Positions 22,218-36,100 of a stretch of 64,000 bases of DNA are shown here, one piece after another. A program made the position numbers and the translations under genes. A model generated the notes under the pieces. It was given only the letters and a program-made list of their open reading frames with translations, was not told where the DNA came from and searched no databases. This DNA comes from Balanoglossus misakiensis (lineage: Eukaryota; Hemichordata). The stretch is from NCBI GenBank assembly GCA_040954595.2, contig CM082578.2:11842001-11906000 (forward strand), in the 5' to 3' direction. Each line of letters opens with the position of its first letter. Position 1 is the first letter of the stretch.

Positions 22218-25200
22218 TCTGTCAAGTTTTGTTGCTGAAGTCAGCCATGTTGCATCTCGCGGACTTCAACTAACGCGCGAAACAACGAGATTGAGTCCAG
22301 GGGGCGCTAGCACTTTTAAATGGTCACTGACTGTTGCATTTTGGGTAATTGGTCAGTCAGACTGACCCTGAGGTTGAACATGAAGATAGAAACTGAAAGT
22401 GAATGAACTTTATGTGATGATACCACTCAAGGTACCATGACACTTTCTTTAAAGCATATTCTTTGGTGGTACTTTTGGTTTCGGTTGGCGCCAAGGGCAT
22501 ATTGTTCCGCGCTTTGCGTCAGCCATGCCCCCCCCCCATCTTTCCCCACGGTCAAAGCCGAAAGCTCTACTACTGAGGCTGCACGATTTTCGTTCAATTT
22601 GCGGTGAAATTGTTTTCACCAGATAATATGTGAGAATTCACAGTGACAAGAAACACGAAGACTTGGATTTGGTGTCACCATATTAGAGTTTTACTTTGAG
22701 GATCTTGAAAGTGATCGTTGATTCAAGAGAAAACTGATGACATGAAGTTGCAATGGAGACTCACCACGAGCCAGCCCGCTTGCATTGGAATGTATGACCA
22801 TGGAGGTTACCTCCATCGTATGGCAAAGAAAGGTTGTCGTAAATATTGAAACCTGATTAATATTCAGTTGTCGTCCAGTGTACATTGTTATCGTCGATGC
22901 CTCTCCCCAAGGTTTTCTTAGGTACACACTATATATATCACATTCCACGGCCGTCAATCATTGGTTTACAGAGTGAGTGCAGTGGGCGTGCTTTGATGAC
23001 GACACAAGTCGGCTTTCATCCGCTGTTCCTTGAAATACTCTGTATTCTCCGTATATGCTCAGAAGAACTTTTGTACTGAAACCATTCCGTCGAACTCTTC
23101 AGCAGCGCACGGGTCGGTTACACTGACACAAGAACCGAAAGGGGGATTTTCGTCCGTTGCAGACCCAAGAAACCGAAGATTTTTCACAGTGGCGTGTTTC
23201 AGGTAACACTACCATCTACCGCCACTGTTGTGGCATTCATTTTTATACTTGGAAAGTAGTGTGTTCGTTGCAACTTGCTTTTAGCGAAATCTACACATCA
23301 AAAAAAATTCAATAGTCGAGTGGAGGTAATTTCAAACTGTCGGATCGAATTAACTGTATGTTGTACTTTTCATGACCTAAGACAAATACCACCATAGCCT
23401 TACCGACAGGCCAGTCTGACGGGTAGTGTTAACTTGTGGATTATAGAAACTGATTTGTAGCGTGTATCTAAGTTGGCATGAATGATTAATGTGTGTTCGG
23501 TATGCGTCGTTGCTTGCGTACGACAGAGTTTAGGGGCAGTATGAATTAAAGTGTCGCACCAGACCGAGACTTTTCAAAGATCAGACACTCGGCACCGACC
23601 TCTGTCAGCCGCGCCGCGCCGTGAAAGCGCGGACCACAGTCAAAAGCCTGCTAAACGCATCGCACAGAAGTGCGCCCCGTCACCATGTGTAAAATATACC
23701 AACCGATCTGGTGGCGTCGATTTTGAGAATTTCGTCTTATTTATTTCAAGAGTTTGGCCGGATTTCCAAACGAGGGACAATTGACTTTCCAAACTTTATT
23801 TAGAAAAAAACACGTAAAATAATACCGCGACAACAGGTATTTCGCTTGAACGATAGTTGAATATCGTTGACAAAACAGACATAAGAATTTCGAGTAATAT
23901 TGCAAGACATGTGAGAATATTTGGTAATGTTTGCTCATAAAAAATAAGCAAATAACACATGCGCATTTTAGCACACATTGCACTTTTGACGCATTTCTCG
24001 CATTTGGTTTATGGTAAGCAACGCACCACATTCTCTGGAAGGGTTGGTCACGAATTCTTGGCGACAGACGGAGCAAACATGGTTCCCCATTTCCACTAAC
24101 TTGTTTCAATGGTAACCAGACTGCTCGCCTAAACCGTGTAAACTAAACAAACATAGTCTAACAATATCATTTTCTAAAATCAAATTATTTTTTCTCGTTT
24201 TTTTTACCCAATTTATTTATTGCAATTGCTTTGATATGTTGACTTCGGATGTGTGAAGCGGTTGTGAAATTGAGAAGTTGGATATCAAGTGGGTCTCAGT
24301 ATCGCTACCTCCTTATACACGCAAAGTGCCATACACAAGATACAAAAAGGGAACTGAGGCCGCCGGGAATGATAATATATATCAACTCTGTCAGAATTCC
24401 CCTGCAGTGGTCCATTCTATTAATAATAGTCACTTTCCTTAGAAGGCTAGCATGCAAATGACCACAAATTTAGTAGAAACAAAATGGGAAGGCATGAAAA
24501 TTGGAAAGGCATGAAAATAAAATAAAAACACAAATGATTCAAACAGTAAATGATTTACAAAAAACGGAGAAAGTCTTTTGGAGGGGGAAAGTCGGAAATT
24601 ATAACAGGTTATATGTTGCAAAACAGCTCGGTGTCATAAAGTTGGCCTGAACATATTACATGACTTGATCGGAATTAAGTTCACTATGATATCCGTATCG
24701 AAATTCCAATAGATATAAAATGAAAGGGTTCGGGGCTATTCGTTGGTGCGTTAGGCACTGAATTAGGTCTGAAATCATTCACAAAATTTTTCAAGTGGCC
24801 GTGGGTGAAATCATGCGACCATCTTCCAAGAATCAAGATGCTGAGGTGTCCATGGCCCACGCCTCTAGCAGTTTTCGCCCTCTAATCGGCAACCTGACAA
24901 TAGTTTTATTGACTAGGCCTACTCAGGTCAAAAAAGCCGTGCACATACGTAGCACGTAAGGCTTAGGCTTATATCTTTTATTCGAGTAACGCCCACTCTT
25001 GAAAACTATTGACCATACATGGCTAGCGATAGGGGTTGAGTTGACGTCGGTGAACCGTCCCAAATAGCTTTCAGCTTTTTGGATGTTCGACATTCTTATA
25101 GTAATTACTTTGAGACGATTTGTCATCCTGCACTACAAGAAAATTTTATACGAGGAAGAACACAACATGAAATTCTACTGCCATTTTTCGGTCGTAGCTA

Positions 25201-27465
25201 TTCATATTTCACATCCACACAAAATTTCCTTGACGTATCTGAATGACTAGACACGTAGTATATACAAACTTCCACCTGAACCCATTTCAAATTACAAGTG
25301 TGCCATAAACAGGTCCCTGAACTGCCATCAATGCGCAAAAAAAAAATTAAAATGTGTAAGTTACAGCATTAATAGATTGGCAAATACTAGGCAAGTTTAC
25401 TTAGTTTGTTTTGTTTTATTTTGTTTTGTTTACCCTCGTTATTTCACCAAAATTGTCTACATTTGCACCCAGTTATTAGAGTGGGATAAAGTTCGCGCAA
25501 TTACTTTGTTCTTATACTCACCTGAAGTGTTTTGTTTTGGATCATAACATGTGTTAAGGACCAACTGGGTCCTCAGAGTCATCAAAATATATTCCAAGCC
25601 TCAGAGGGAACTTTTAACGCGATTGCACCACCCGTTCAATCGAAAGTTGGTCTGAATCCAGACTTCATGCCAACTTCGATGTAATTTATGACAACATGCC
25701 ATCAATGCCATTAGTACGTGCGATATAACATGATTTGACATGTGTGGTATAATCTATGGTTTGATTGATTGGACGCCATCTAAACTGAGTGATTTGTACG
25801 CATCGTGTCAAGTGATGTCGATAGGTGGGTTAGCGACACGGCAGTACCAATCGATACCGATCCAGCTTCATCGCTTGACCCCTTATCGTATAAACATACG
25901 AACATACCTACAAAAAGCTGTGTCACCGAAACAACATATGCATTGGCTTAATTGGACTATTTCACGACTTAAAGACAGGCAGCTATGGGGACCTTTTATC
26001 ATAAAGTGAGGAATGTGGCGTAAACCGGGAGTCGGGGAAATGGCCAGTCAGGACCGTTTTCCGAAAGTGGAATTGGATGCGCGGTAATAGTTTCCTTTTG
26101 AAGGGTATTGGGGTCAAGCTCTGATAAATTTATCACGCATTGCGAGTTTATATGTCTATATTAATAATTGTTTTGTTTTTAAACAGTTAGCAGCATATAC
26201 ATGTATGCAGACAAAGTCAATTTATTGAATGGATGAACAATGCATTGCGCAAAGCCCAAAAAGTTTAGTGTCTTGGTTAATATGGATGCGCAGACGACAA
26301 CAGGGAGTTCACATTGTCTCCATCGACATACAATGCATTAGGCTATTAATTATGACATTATGAATGATATCCATGACTATGGCAGGAGTCATAACGTTTT
26401 GTAGCTCATGCTGGGTTTTTTTCTCTTCATTTTCGAAGAGTCACAACAACTTTTATGTGGGTTGCTGGGAAAGTCCAGCACACTTTCACCGTGGAATCTG
26501 AATGAGCAAAACTCCCACTTGCTATGGCCTTCTGGCGAACCTTTTGTCTGTTTTACTGGGCCACTGACTATATGTGGTTTAATCATATGCTTGGCCGTGG
26601 GTGTTTGTGTCTGCGTTCTACAGCATTCTGTGGAATCAGTGAATCAAGTTTTCTTAGAACCGTTGAAAAAAGTAAAATGTTTGTGCGCGTAGGCCTATAT
26701 AAGACCCTGACCTCGGGGAAAACCAGTCCGAGTCGACCGCCACAGCTTCGGAGAACAAGGCACCAGCCCACCCCCACCTCTAGAAAATCACACATATGCT
26801 GCCAAATTGAAATGTGGGAAGAACGATTTTTACTTGGCAGCCGTCTCTATTGTTTATTTCCTGTCCAAATCAACAGAACGGGGTCACGGAGTCTGACTGC
26901 GGTCATCTGTGGATCACTTTTGTAGTCAGCGATATGGCACCAAGGTGACCCCCAGATAGATAGACGTCACAGTGAAGAAACTGCCCACGTCGCAAAGTAA
27001 AGTCGTGTTTCCGCAAAGTTGGTTATGATAAAACCGGGTTCATGAATGTTCATGTGAACGTCACTGTTACTTTCTTTTCCCCGCTTTCACTCACTTTTCG
27101 TGATTCTCATGTCAGAGACCGAAACCGTGACGAGACGAACTGCACGTATTTTGCCTTGAGTCTGTGCGTGTTTAGGCCAAGCCACATTTGTACGGTCCTA
27201 CTTCAAGTTCCAGAAGTATTACCTACACCTGCAAACAACATAGGCCTACTCAAAGCGCATGCAAACAATATTTTATAGTTCTCATATTTTATCGGCAGGC
27301 AAACGATGTTTAAACTGTGTGAAATTCTTTGTGTGATTGAGTAACGGCCTATGGTGTCATGTTCGTACAACACTCCATCGAGAGAAGGTTACACAAAGCA
27401 TTCCAACAACAATAAACGCCTACACAGTCAATCACGTGGCCTGGGTCGCTGGAGTATCCCAGTTC
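22218..27465. other. Gene-poor intergenic region between ANKRD16 and the LRRK gene
   Basis: No multi-exon gene was recognised. A CpG-rich patch lies at about 23,590-23,700, downstream of a C-tract at 22,528. A 40-codon Cys-containing open frame is on the - strand at 24,090-23,968. Low-complexity TTTTG repeats occur near 25,410. Longer frames such as 26,524-26,925 (+) lack splice context and family resemblance. Confidence 0.45.
23968..24090 (-). CDS. Possible 40-residue cysteine-rich microprotein (uncertain)
   Basis: ATG in a good context (gaaATGG) opens a 40-codon frame ending in TAA. It has two CxxC pairs, VCSVC near the start and KCNVC at the very end, plus a middle Cys (REC), a pattern that could bind zinc. 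I do not recognise the family. It may be chance or a remnant of a larger zinc-finger exon. Confidence 0.25.
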   Translation of the reverse strand: MGNHVCSVCRQEFVTNPSRECGALLTINQMREMRQKCNVC

Positions 27466-27473
27466 TATAAATA
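27433..27473 (+). promoter_or_regulatory. Putative core promoter of the LRRK gene: E-box and TATA box
   Basis: CACGTG at 27,433-27,438 (in TCACGTGGC), then TATAAATA at 27,466-27,473, about 190 bases before the LRRK start codon. This spacing would give a 5' UTR of about 160 bases. No transcript evidence is available here. Confidence 0.45.
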
Positions 27474-27662
27474 ACCCACAGACAGAGTCCTTTGTTTAGA
27501 AAACCTTCAACGTATTTATGTTATTTGGTTCAAAGGCAGACTTCGTGATGTTAAACCTGTATCACATGACGGTCAGCTGAAGTAGATCTCATACAATTTG
27601 TTTTTGTCAGGTTATTTGCAGTCCAGCGTAGTGAGCGCCGACGACTGGATGGAGTTGAGATA

Positions 27663-30600
27663 ATGGCGAACGTGAAGATAAACAAGAAACGGTGCCAAGT
27701 TGAAGAGAGGACACAAGACATCATGAAAAAACTACAAAACGGCATTTTCACACCAGAAGACTTTTGCGAAGCAACCAACCACGTGATCACACTGGCCGAG
27801 AACGGTAAGCGCAGTGTTCTCGTACACGCTGTGGTCGATGGAGGAGTCAGTAAAAATGGTGTCAAAGATCGCGCACCCCACCGCTTTTCGTGGGTTGTTC
27901 GGCGTGTGCGACCTTTCCCTTCAGAACATACCGACGTACTGTATCTGTTCAAGCAAAACGACTGGGTCTGGCGACGACCCAAAGTTGGTCGTCAAGGCAC
28001 TTGCGTGTTTGGAGTGCATAGTGGTAACACCACGTGCAGAACTCCTGTGGACAACAAGATCTGAAGTTTAAGAGAAAACAGAACTTTTTATACTTGACTG
28101 TTAATGTATTGCGAGTAGATTCCTGTAGCTTTTTTTCCAGTAATGCATATATGGACTATTTTGTGGAAAAAATGAGAGCTGCATAAAGGCTTGCTTTTAG
28201 CAAAAGGACTTCCGAGAGGTCGCTTGCTTTAGGCGCCTGATTTGGTACTACTGAATACCCGTGGTTTTCATTGTCGTTCTCTTTTCGTTCGAATTTCATC
28301 ACCATCTCAACTGTTCGTTCAGATCGCAGCATCAAGGTCCTTGAAGAACTAGAAGGCCATGCAATCATATTGGACGTGATGAGGAGTCTAAAAACAGACA
28401 GCCATACACAAAAGGTAAACCTTATTGACTACAGTCCCTTCATACACAGTGGGGCGACTGTGGCTGGTACTACACTATTAAAGTGTATTCCGATAAAAAA
28501 AATCATGAAAGGTTCTACATGTACTTACATGTATCACCAAAGTTTGCCAGAACGTGCGCGCATTAATATTAGTCACACGCAGAACTGGTTTCACATCATT
28601 CAGGCTGAATGAAGTGACTCCCGATTTTGTATGTTTCAGGTCGGATGTGCGGCACTGTCGACGTTTATGCGAAGAAGCGACCGACTTCGACGGCTGGTTG
28701 CTTCAAGTAAAGCAGACAGGTATTAAAAAGATCCGAGGAATTCTCCAATTTACAAAGACTTGAACGGGCAACACCCTTGTTGTTTGCACCTTTACGTCGA
28801 TCTTAAATTAAAGGCGCACCTTATCACATACATACATACAGACAGACAGACGTTCACTTGAATAGGAGTAGTTTTACGATAAGGGCAGCTATATATTGAA
28901 TTTTCCGAAAATGTGTACTCTGTCGTATCACACTTTTTGTGGACGATCAAAACAACAAAGCACTCGTCCTATGCCGAAAATGTGTAAACGTATATATATG
29001 ACCCAATGTTTGTTTCTATTCTGCAGTCGAGTGGTGCAGGTTATCGATGACTTTTCGGAAGACGTGGGCACTCTCACAGCAGCGTTCGAAACGACCAGTC
29101 TTTTGGCTACTGATGGTAGGTCGTGCAAGTGGATAATCACAGTTTATTTTACTGCCACAATTACCGCCAAAAGTTTAAAGTTTAACAAGAAATTCAGAAT
29201 AACTCAACAAGAAATTGCCATGTGCAGAACAGTTACAAATATCACGGTCTCTGAAGAAAGGTACCCAGCACATACCCTAGAATGTCTGAACGCCACATAA
29301 GACATAAGACACATGCGCATTTTGTTTTCTTCGCAGAGCGGTGTCGGAAACGGATGCTAGACAGAACCGTCCGGGAGTCCGTCATACAGGCAATGGGCAA
29401 GTTCAAAGATGACGTCTACTTACAAACACAGGCATGCGCAGCGCTTGCGGAGCTCCTCAGACACGGTAGGTGGTGCTTTCCATAGTTGACATCCAGTAAC
29501 CAATAAGGTTGCCTATATAGCAAATGGGTAATGGCCCGAAATGTGGATTTGTACTCTTCGCGATTTACAAATCGACGTATCATTTTCCTAAACAGAATTC
29601 TCCGTTTCTGTACACAGATATTAACCTGCAGTTAGAGGTACTTGTATCCGTCGACTACAGATATATCGTCACAGCTATTGAGATGCACTACGAATCGCTA
29701 CCATTGCTAGAGCAGGCGTTCAGAGCCTTAGCAGTTCTTGCGAGTGCAGGTATGCCTATACAAGTACATCATTGCTATTTGGTTAATTCCACCATGACCG
29801 TCAAAATATGGATGCAAACATTTCATAGTATTCTATGCTATTCTTTTACACGTAATTGTGCGGTTATATTTGGTTTGGTTTGGTTGTTTGGTCGGTTGAT
29901 TGGCCACCGAACGTTAATGATAATGATCCCTGTCTTTCATTCAGTGGACAATGCCACGTACTTCCATAGTGAGCGTGTTCATAAAGTTATCACCGAGACG
30001 CTAAGGAAGATACCAGATGCAGTTTCAGTGCTGGCGACGGGATACGAGCTGCTTAATCTACTGGCTTCTGGTTCCGGTAGGTCCCCCCCCCCTCACCCCC
30101 ATCTGCAATTTGCGATTTATGCATCCTTTAAAACTTAAAACTTGGCGGAGATGTTGTCTAACTCTTGCATTTGCCATCATTTTCTTACCTTGTTCAGCCG
30201 GGTTACTTTTTATCTTTATTAATCTTAATATTACCTCTTGTCTTAGATGATATTCGTGACGAAGTCTTGGCTTCTGAAGTCTTCCACATTGTGGCCGATA
30301 TGAGACGATATCACAATGACGTCGGTTTTCAAATTGTTGCATGTCAGCTGATCACCACTCTAGCGTATGATTGTAAGTATTTCTTTCTGCTAAAAAGCAC
30401 ACATGGCCTACACACATGTTCATGCTAACTCGTTAACTCCAACAAGAGTTCAGCCCAATGAACGAATAAATAACTGCATTTTTAACTTCGTGTTGTTTTT
30501 TACATCACAGGTAAATCACAGCATCTTCTCGAATCACAGGAGTCATCCAGAGTGGTATTCAACGCTATGCACAGATTTCCCAACGATGCTGAACTTCAAA

Positions 30601-33177
30601 TAGTTGCTTTCGGTACCTTAGAAAGATTAGGTAGGTGCGAGAGTCTTTGTACCGATCTTTAAAATTATTTTTCGCAGAAGAATATTCACAGACAATCGCA
30701 CATGCGTGTGTTTGTATTCGTGTCGCAATTAATGATTAAGAATATACGTTGTACCTTTTCGGTTCCAGGAGAAGCGATCCTTCAGAAGGTGTCCAGAAAT
30801 GAATGTATTCAGAAACAAGACTGGCTATGCGATATTCACACGGCCACGACGGACCACAAGGAAAATGCCGACGTTCAGGTATAGTTCAGGAATTTGGTCT
30901 GATTGCTGATATTAATGGGATGGAATGGAACGCTAACTTTTTTGGTTCAGGGCGCATTTAAACTACATGTATGGAGGATACAGTGAACGTTTGCATATAC
31001 CCTCAGTGGTCGTGGTTTGCCTGTCTCATGTTTTTTCCCGTCTCTCTACAGGAAGCGGCGTGTCGTGCACTCTGCAAACTTCTGCAACTGCGACCAGAGG
31101 TTACAGACAGAATAGGCGAAGACGAAGACGCCGACCAGTAAGTTCCGTTTGTATCTACGTCCATGTTACAAAGTGCACGTGTACATTGGTTTTCTCTTTG
31201 GTATATGGGATAAGTCGTACACTTAGCTAAAGGTCTAAGGTCGGAAAAAAAGACTGTATCAGTGTTTAGTGAAATAGAAACATTCTAACGATCGATGAAA
31301 TGGTGAGTGGCACCTCTTTCTCCCTTTAAACCATGCATGAGGGATTGTGGGAATAAACCGCCACATATCTCTGACTCAGGTAAAACATTCATTACAGGCA
31401 ACCGATACATCTGGATTTATTCGAGAGTTTAATGTATTTCGAAACCGAACAACATGAAAATGTCCAACACTTGGCTTACTCTGCAATTAACGATATCATT
31501 AAGAGAAATGGTAAGTTTTTATCAGTATATATCAATTTAAACTGTTTAATTTTATTTCACGCTCTACCCATACCGTCACTATGGCAATTGCTCCATCTGG
31601 AGACACAGAATTTTCAAAAAACGCTCAAATCCACTGGAATATACCTCACATTCGTTCATCTTATTCTTTCACTCTATAAAAGTGGAGATCGGGGTGAGAC
31701 TGATTGAAGTGGGGGTCTACGTTCCCCTCCTGAAGGCTCTGGAAACATTCAGACCAAGCAGAGAAGTACAGTACATGGCGTGTAAGGTCCTGGGACGCTT
31801 GGCCGAATGCAGGTAGGTTTTTGTTGCAAATTCTAAACGAATGAAACGAACTGATTATATTCAAGTTCAATCTGAAATGTAATTTTTAATTTCTTATGAA
31901 AGACTGAAATGTCCACGATTAAACTTTCTCAAATCATACTCTCCTGATTTTTTTTAGTCAACGACGAGAGAAAGAGAGACTCTCAAACTCCTCGTTACTT
32001 CTGAAGAACATTTCCAAGACGTTTTCCTCGTACAACAACGACTTAGATATTGTCGAAGAGGTTATGAAGTTGATGGCCTGTCTTGTTGTTGTGGGTAGGT
32101 GACATAACTGTACCGATCTCCCATTGCTCGAACTTTTTGAAACCCTCACTGATCAAAACCGGAGTTGACCATAGGCCCAATCAGAGAAGAAAAAAATGTC
32201 TCCAGCGAGAATTTAAGCTATTCTGAATTGAAAGCCGCTGTCAAGAAGAGGCAAAGAATCCCGTTGTTGTTCTTGTCTCCACCTCTGAATCGATTCGTAT
32301 GTTTTCGTTTCAGATGAAGTCAGTTCTGCGCTGAAAGAACCTGACACATTGGCAGCTGTTGTTGAGTGCATGGAATGGTACATGCAATGTAAAGGTAAGA
32401 ATCTATCTGTCCGTCTGTCTCTCTGTCTGTCTCTCTGTCCATGCGGTATCATGTTCATCGAACTAACACTGTGTAAATATCAGTTGTTCAACAGAATGGT
32501 CTGGTATTACTAAGGCAGTGGATTGACAAGGACTGGCTGAATGGCGGGCCGGAGTCGCGTCTCTCATTGGTACCACGATTAGTTTTCCGTGCGATGGGAA
32601 CTTTTGAAGAGAGCTATGACTTGCAGTTTGAGGTATAAATAGGAATGTGATTCCATCAGTTGAAACTGTTGTTGGCAGCATCAATCGAGGTCATAGCTGC
32701 CGCCGTTGCAAGTTATTCGTGTTTAAGGAATCTGATGACCGCTATTTTCACGATTTTTATCTTTCTGATTTTGACGGAGAGTACACTCAACCCTGCTGAC
32801 AACTTTTGTGCGTTTTTTTCACGTACAGGCGTGGAAAACCATCGAGGTTCTGCTTGAACTGTCTCCGGAAATGGAGAAAAGTCTTCACGAAGAGGCTTCC
32901 CACAAGAAACTCATCGAGAATTTATTAAAATACGAAGAAGACACACGTAAGCATCGCTCTATCATTCCACACTTGCCAGTATATATGGTTCAAAATATCG
33001 CATGGCTTTACGTGGTAAAAGATAAATATGACACAATTAAGCCTACTAATAAAAACTCTCTACTATTCTCGTTTTTTTGCGACAGAACTCATTAACTTGG
33101 CACGCACGTGTACCAGTCAGATGCAGGACACCAAAGACCAAATGCTACTTTTAAAGAGTAAAAGTGATTGTTTACGG
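27663..33177 (+). other. LRRK armadillo-type helical region, exons 1-18
   Basis: Residues about 1-686. Exons: 27663-27804, 28323-28414, 28640-28719, 29027-29115, 29337-29465, 29618-29749, 29945-30076, 30247-30372, 30511-30630, 30769-30878, 31052-31137, 31398-31510, 31683-31812, 31958-32094, 32314-32394, 32484-32632, 32829-32946, 33086-33177. Helical repeats are seen, for example [27 protein letters not shown] and [13 protein letters not shown]. The segment matches the ARM region that distinguishes LRRK2 from LRRK1. Confidence 0.85.
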
Positions 33178-36100
33178 GTAAGTCCTGATATTGTACAAGC
33201 GATTTTGTACGAAGACCGATTTCACACATGTCACACGCCGAGTTTGTTTACGTATACAACATTGTAGCAATTTTTCGTATGTACGCGCGCGCGCTCTGAA
33301 ATCAACTGAGTTTGAACGAGTTGTTTCGTGTCACGACGTCTGCTCCGTTTTCGTGGATAAAACGACACGAATATTTCCCCTGTTGGCCTAGAATTGCACA
33401 TATCGTAAGGATTGAGCGCTATAGAAACTGCAGATATCGTGGAACAGGAAGGTTGGTGGTTTTTTAATGGAAATAATGTCCTCTGAGTTATGCCAGTGGA
33501 CTGCCCTTGCGTGTCTGCCAGGTCTTCGCATTCATCGGAAGCTATAGTGCGTCGCTGAGCTGCGACTCTTCATATTAACGAAAAGTATGTCAAAGTGGTA
33601 CCAAATATAACATTTCCAGAGATTTAGAAGTCTGTAGATTTTATGGTAGGTGTCCATTTAGTTTTAAAGTCACATTGAACTGCCAAAATTTAGTGTTAAA
33701 GTCACGTTGAACTGCCAAAATTTATCACATCACCGGCAACACGTGTGCACATGTCGTGCGACACTGTGTCCTTCGATATGAACCATACAACTAGACGGTA
33801 AACGTTTATGCAGTGGACTACATGTAATGTTTTAAAACTGGTCGACAGTCAGGAAGTATGCATGAACAATCGATCGATTGGATTGGATAACCATATTATG
33901 TTATCTTGTGATTTTTTGTGGTGAAACTGTGAAAATCGACAGGCTGCATGCATTGAATGCATTGCCGGGTTTTCTGCACATGCGCATTTCCTCTGTCTCG
34001 AATGAAAAGTCAAATTTTATTTCAGCACCAAAACGGTTGCCATAGAAACATGTGTTCACAAAAAGGATATTATTTTCTGTGCAAAGATTCCCCAATGGTG
34101 AAATTTTCGTGGAAATCGGACCTATTATTATTATTTTTATATAATTCTTAATTTAATTATTAGATTATACACACAAGTATACGATATGAAACAGAATGAA
34201 TAAAATAGTTCAATGTACAGAAGACCAGCATTATTTCAAAACACTTTTCTGACAAAGATCATGATTTATTTTTCTATTGTAGGATGTCAAATGCTTGATA
34301 GCACTGGGCGCTGATGTCAATGTTGGCAGCAATAGGAATACGCCACTTTGTCACGCTTGCAACAGAAATGACACAGAAATGATCCGAGTGATGTTGAAGC
34401 AGGTAAACAGAACAGTAGGCATGGTGGCGCTGTTTGCTTCTTCTTCTGGCATGGTTTCAGCACAGCCACCACAGAAATTTTCTTTTAGGGCATAGCTCTA
34501 TGTATAAAATTTGTCATGATGTCAGCTAGTCAGCACAGCAAAGATATTTGTTTGTTTGTTTGTTTGTTTCAACTCAATTTACTTCGGTATTTTCAACTCA
34601 GTGCTGATTAAGACAATATTACCAATTTTCCCACCTTTTCCACCTTTATACAGAAATGTAATCATGTCAAGACGGCACTGAAGATATGTCTAGAAAATCA
34701 GACGTACGACATCGTTGGCATGTTGCTAGAACACATTGGCATCGAGAAACAAGGTAAAGTTAATAGAACAAGTACATGTATATATTTCTTCTATTCGTAT
34801 TAAAAATGTAGTAGTACTGTCAGTTTATGCAGATTAATTTTTACACGGAGCGTTGACAAATTCGTGTGGATTTTTTTTAAGCTGGCAGCATTTCTTGGAA
34901 TGGCCTCGATTTGGATCTTTTGGACGTCAGGTGGTTTGATTCGTTCCAACGGAGGAATCGTTCAGCGACTGCATCAGGTATGGATGTTTAGCAACTTTTG
35001 GCGGGCTTTTGAGTCCCTGTGAAAATAGGCATGTGCACCAGCGTCAACTTCAACGTCAGATTTACGTTCGCAGTGTGAAAAAACTGAATCAGACTCATAT
35101 GTCAATATAGTGAGTTGCATGTCACCTTTTTCCACTTCGAAGGAAACGTTACACCAGATACAGATTGGGTAGATGGGCCTAATTTCACACCGTCATTCAC
35201 GTCTGTCACGACACTGGACTTGTCTCGCAACGGTCTGACACAATTACCGGACGATTTGGCAGAGGTAAGTATATCAAATTCGTAATATTGTGAAATGATT
35301 ACAATTTAAGCACCATTGGGATTCGAATGATGAGGTCAACCGTTACCTTTTTTCACTTGCAGTCCTTGCCAAATCTAGAGGATATCGATTTGAGAGGCAA
35401 TAAATTTCCCAGACTTCCGTCCTGCTTGCTGAGAATGGAACGGCTGCATATCCTAGACATGTCTTCAAATCTGGTGAGTGTGCAAAATGTGTCTTGCTCC
35501 TCAATTTGCCATGCTATCAAAAGACATGGCAGTTTATATCAACAATAACTGTTATCTTTCAAAGAAAAACATAAAACTTACACATACTTGTATCTGCTCT
35601 GAAATGATTCATGCACTTTCATACTGATCACTATCCCTTCTCTCCCGTCAATTTGTCAGATCGACGATAGGAACGGTCTTCACTGCGAAATTTCGCCGTC
35701 GCTTCTGCAGCTGAACCTTTCAAAGAATATCTTGAAGAGTGTCCCGAAGTTTCTTACCGAATGTCTACCAGAATTGGAAATACTGATACTGTCCGAGTAA
35801 GACTTTTTAAAGCATATTTGCAGATAGTGACAGACGTTCACTTTGGTGGCCACACGTCGAATAAATCGCATGGCCGTTCGTCAGAAGACAGACACGCTCT
35901 TTCAACCATATATGGGCATAACATGTAAATTAGAGGTGATTCTTTCCCTGGTTGTCATTTGCTGACTCCGGTAACTGCTCCTTTTCAGGAACCAGATTGA
36001 CAGAGTACGCACGTGTCCATTGAGAAAGCTTCGAATGTTAGACTTGTCGAGGAACAAACTGCAAGAGCTTCCCGAATCTTTCCTATCGGAACTGCCATCT

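Noticed and set aside
26524-26925. 133-codon + strand frame in the gene-poor region
   Set aside because: No recognisable domain, overlapping frames of similar length on both strands, and no splice or promoter context.
29524-30138. 204-codon + strand frame
   Set aside because: It merges LRRK exons 6 and 7 with the intron between them, which happens to be open. GT-AG sites and phase show that the intron is removed.
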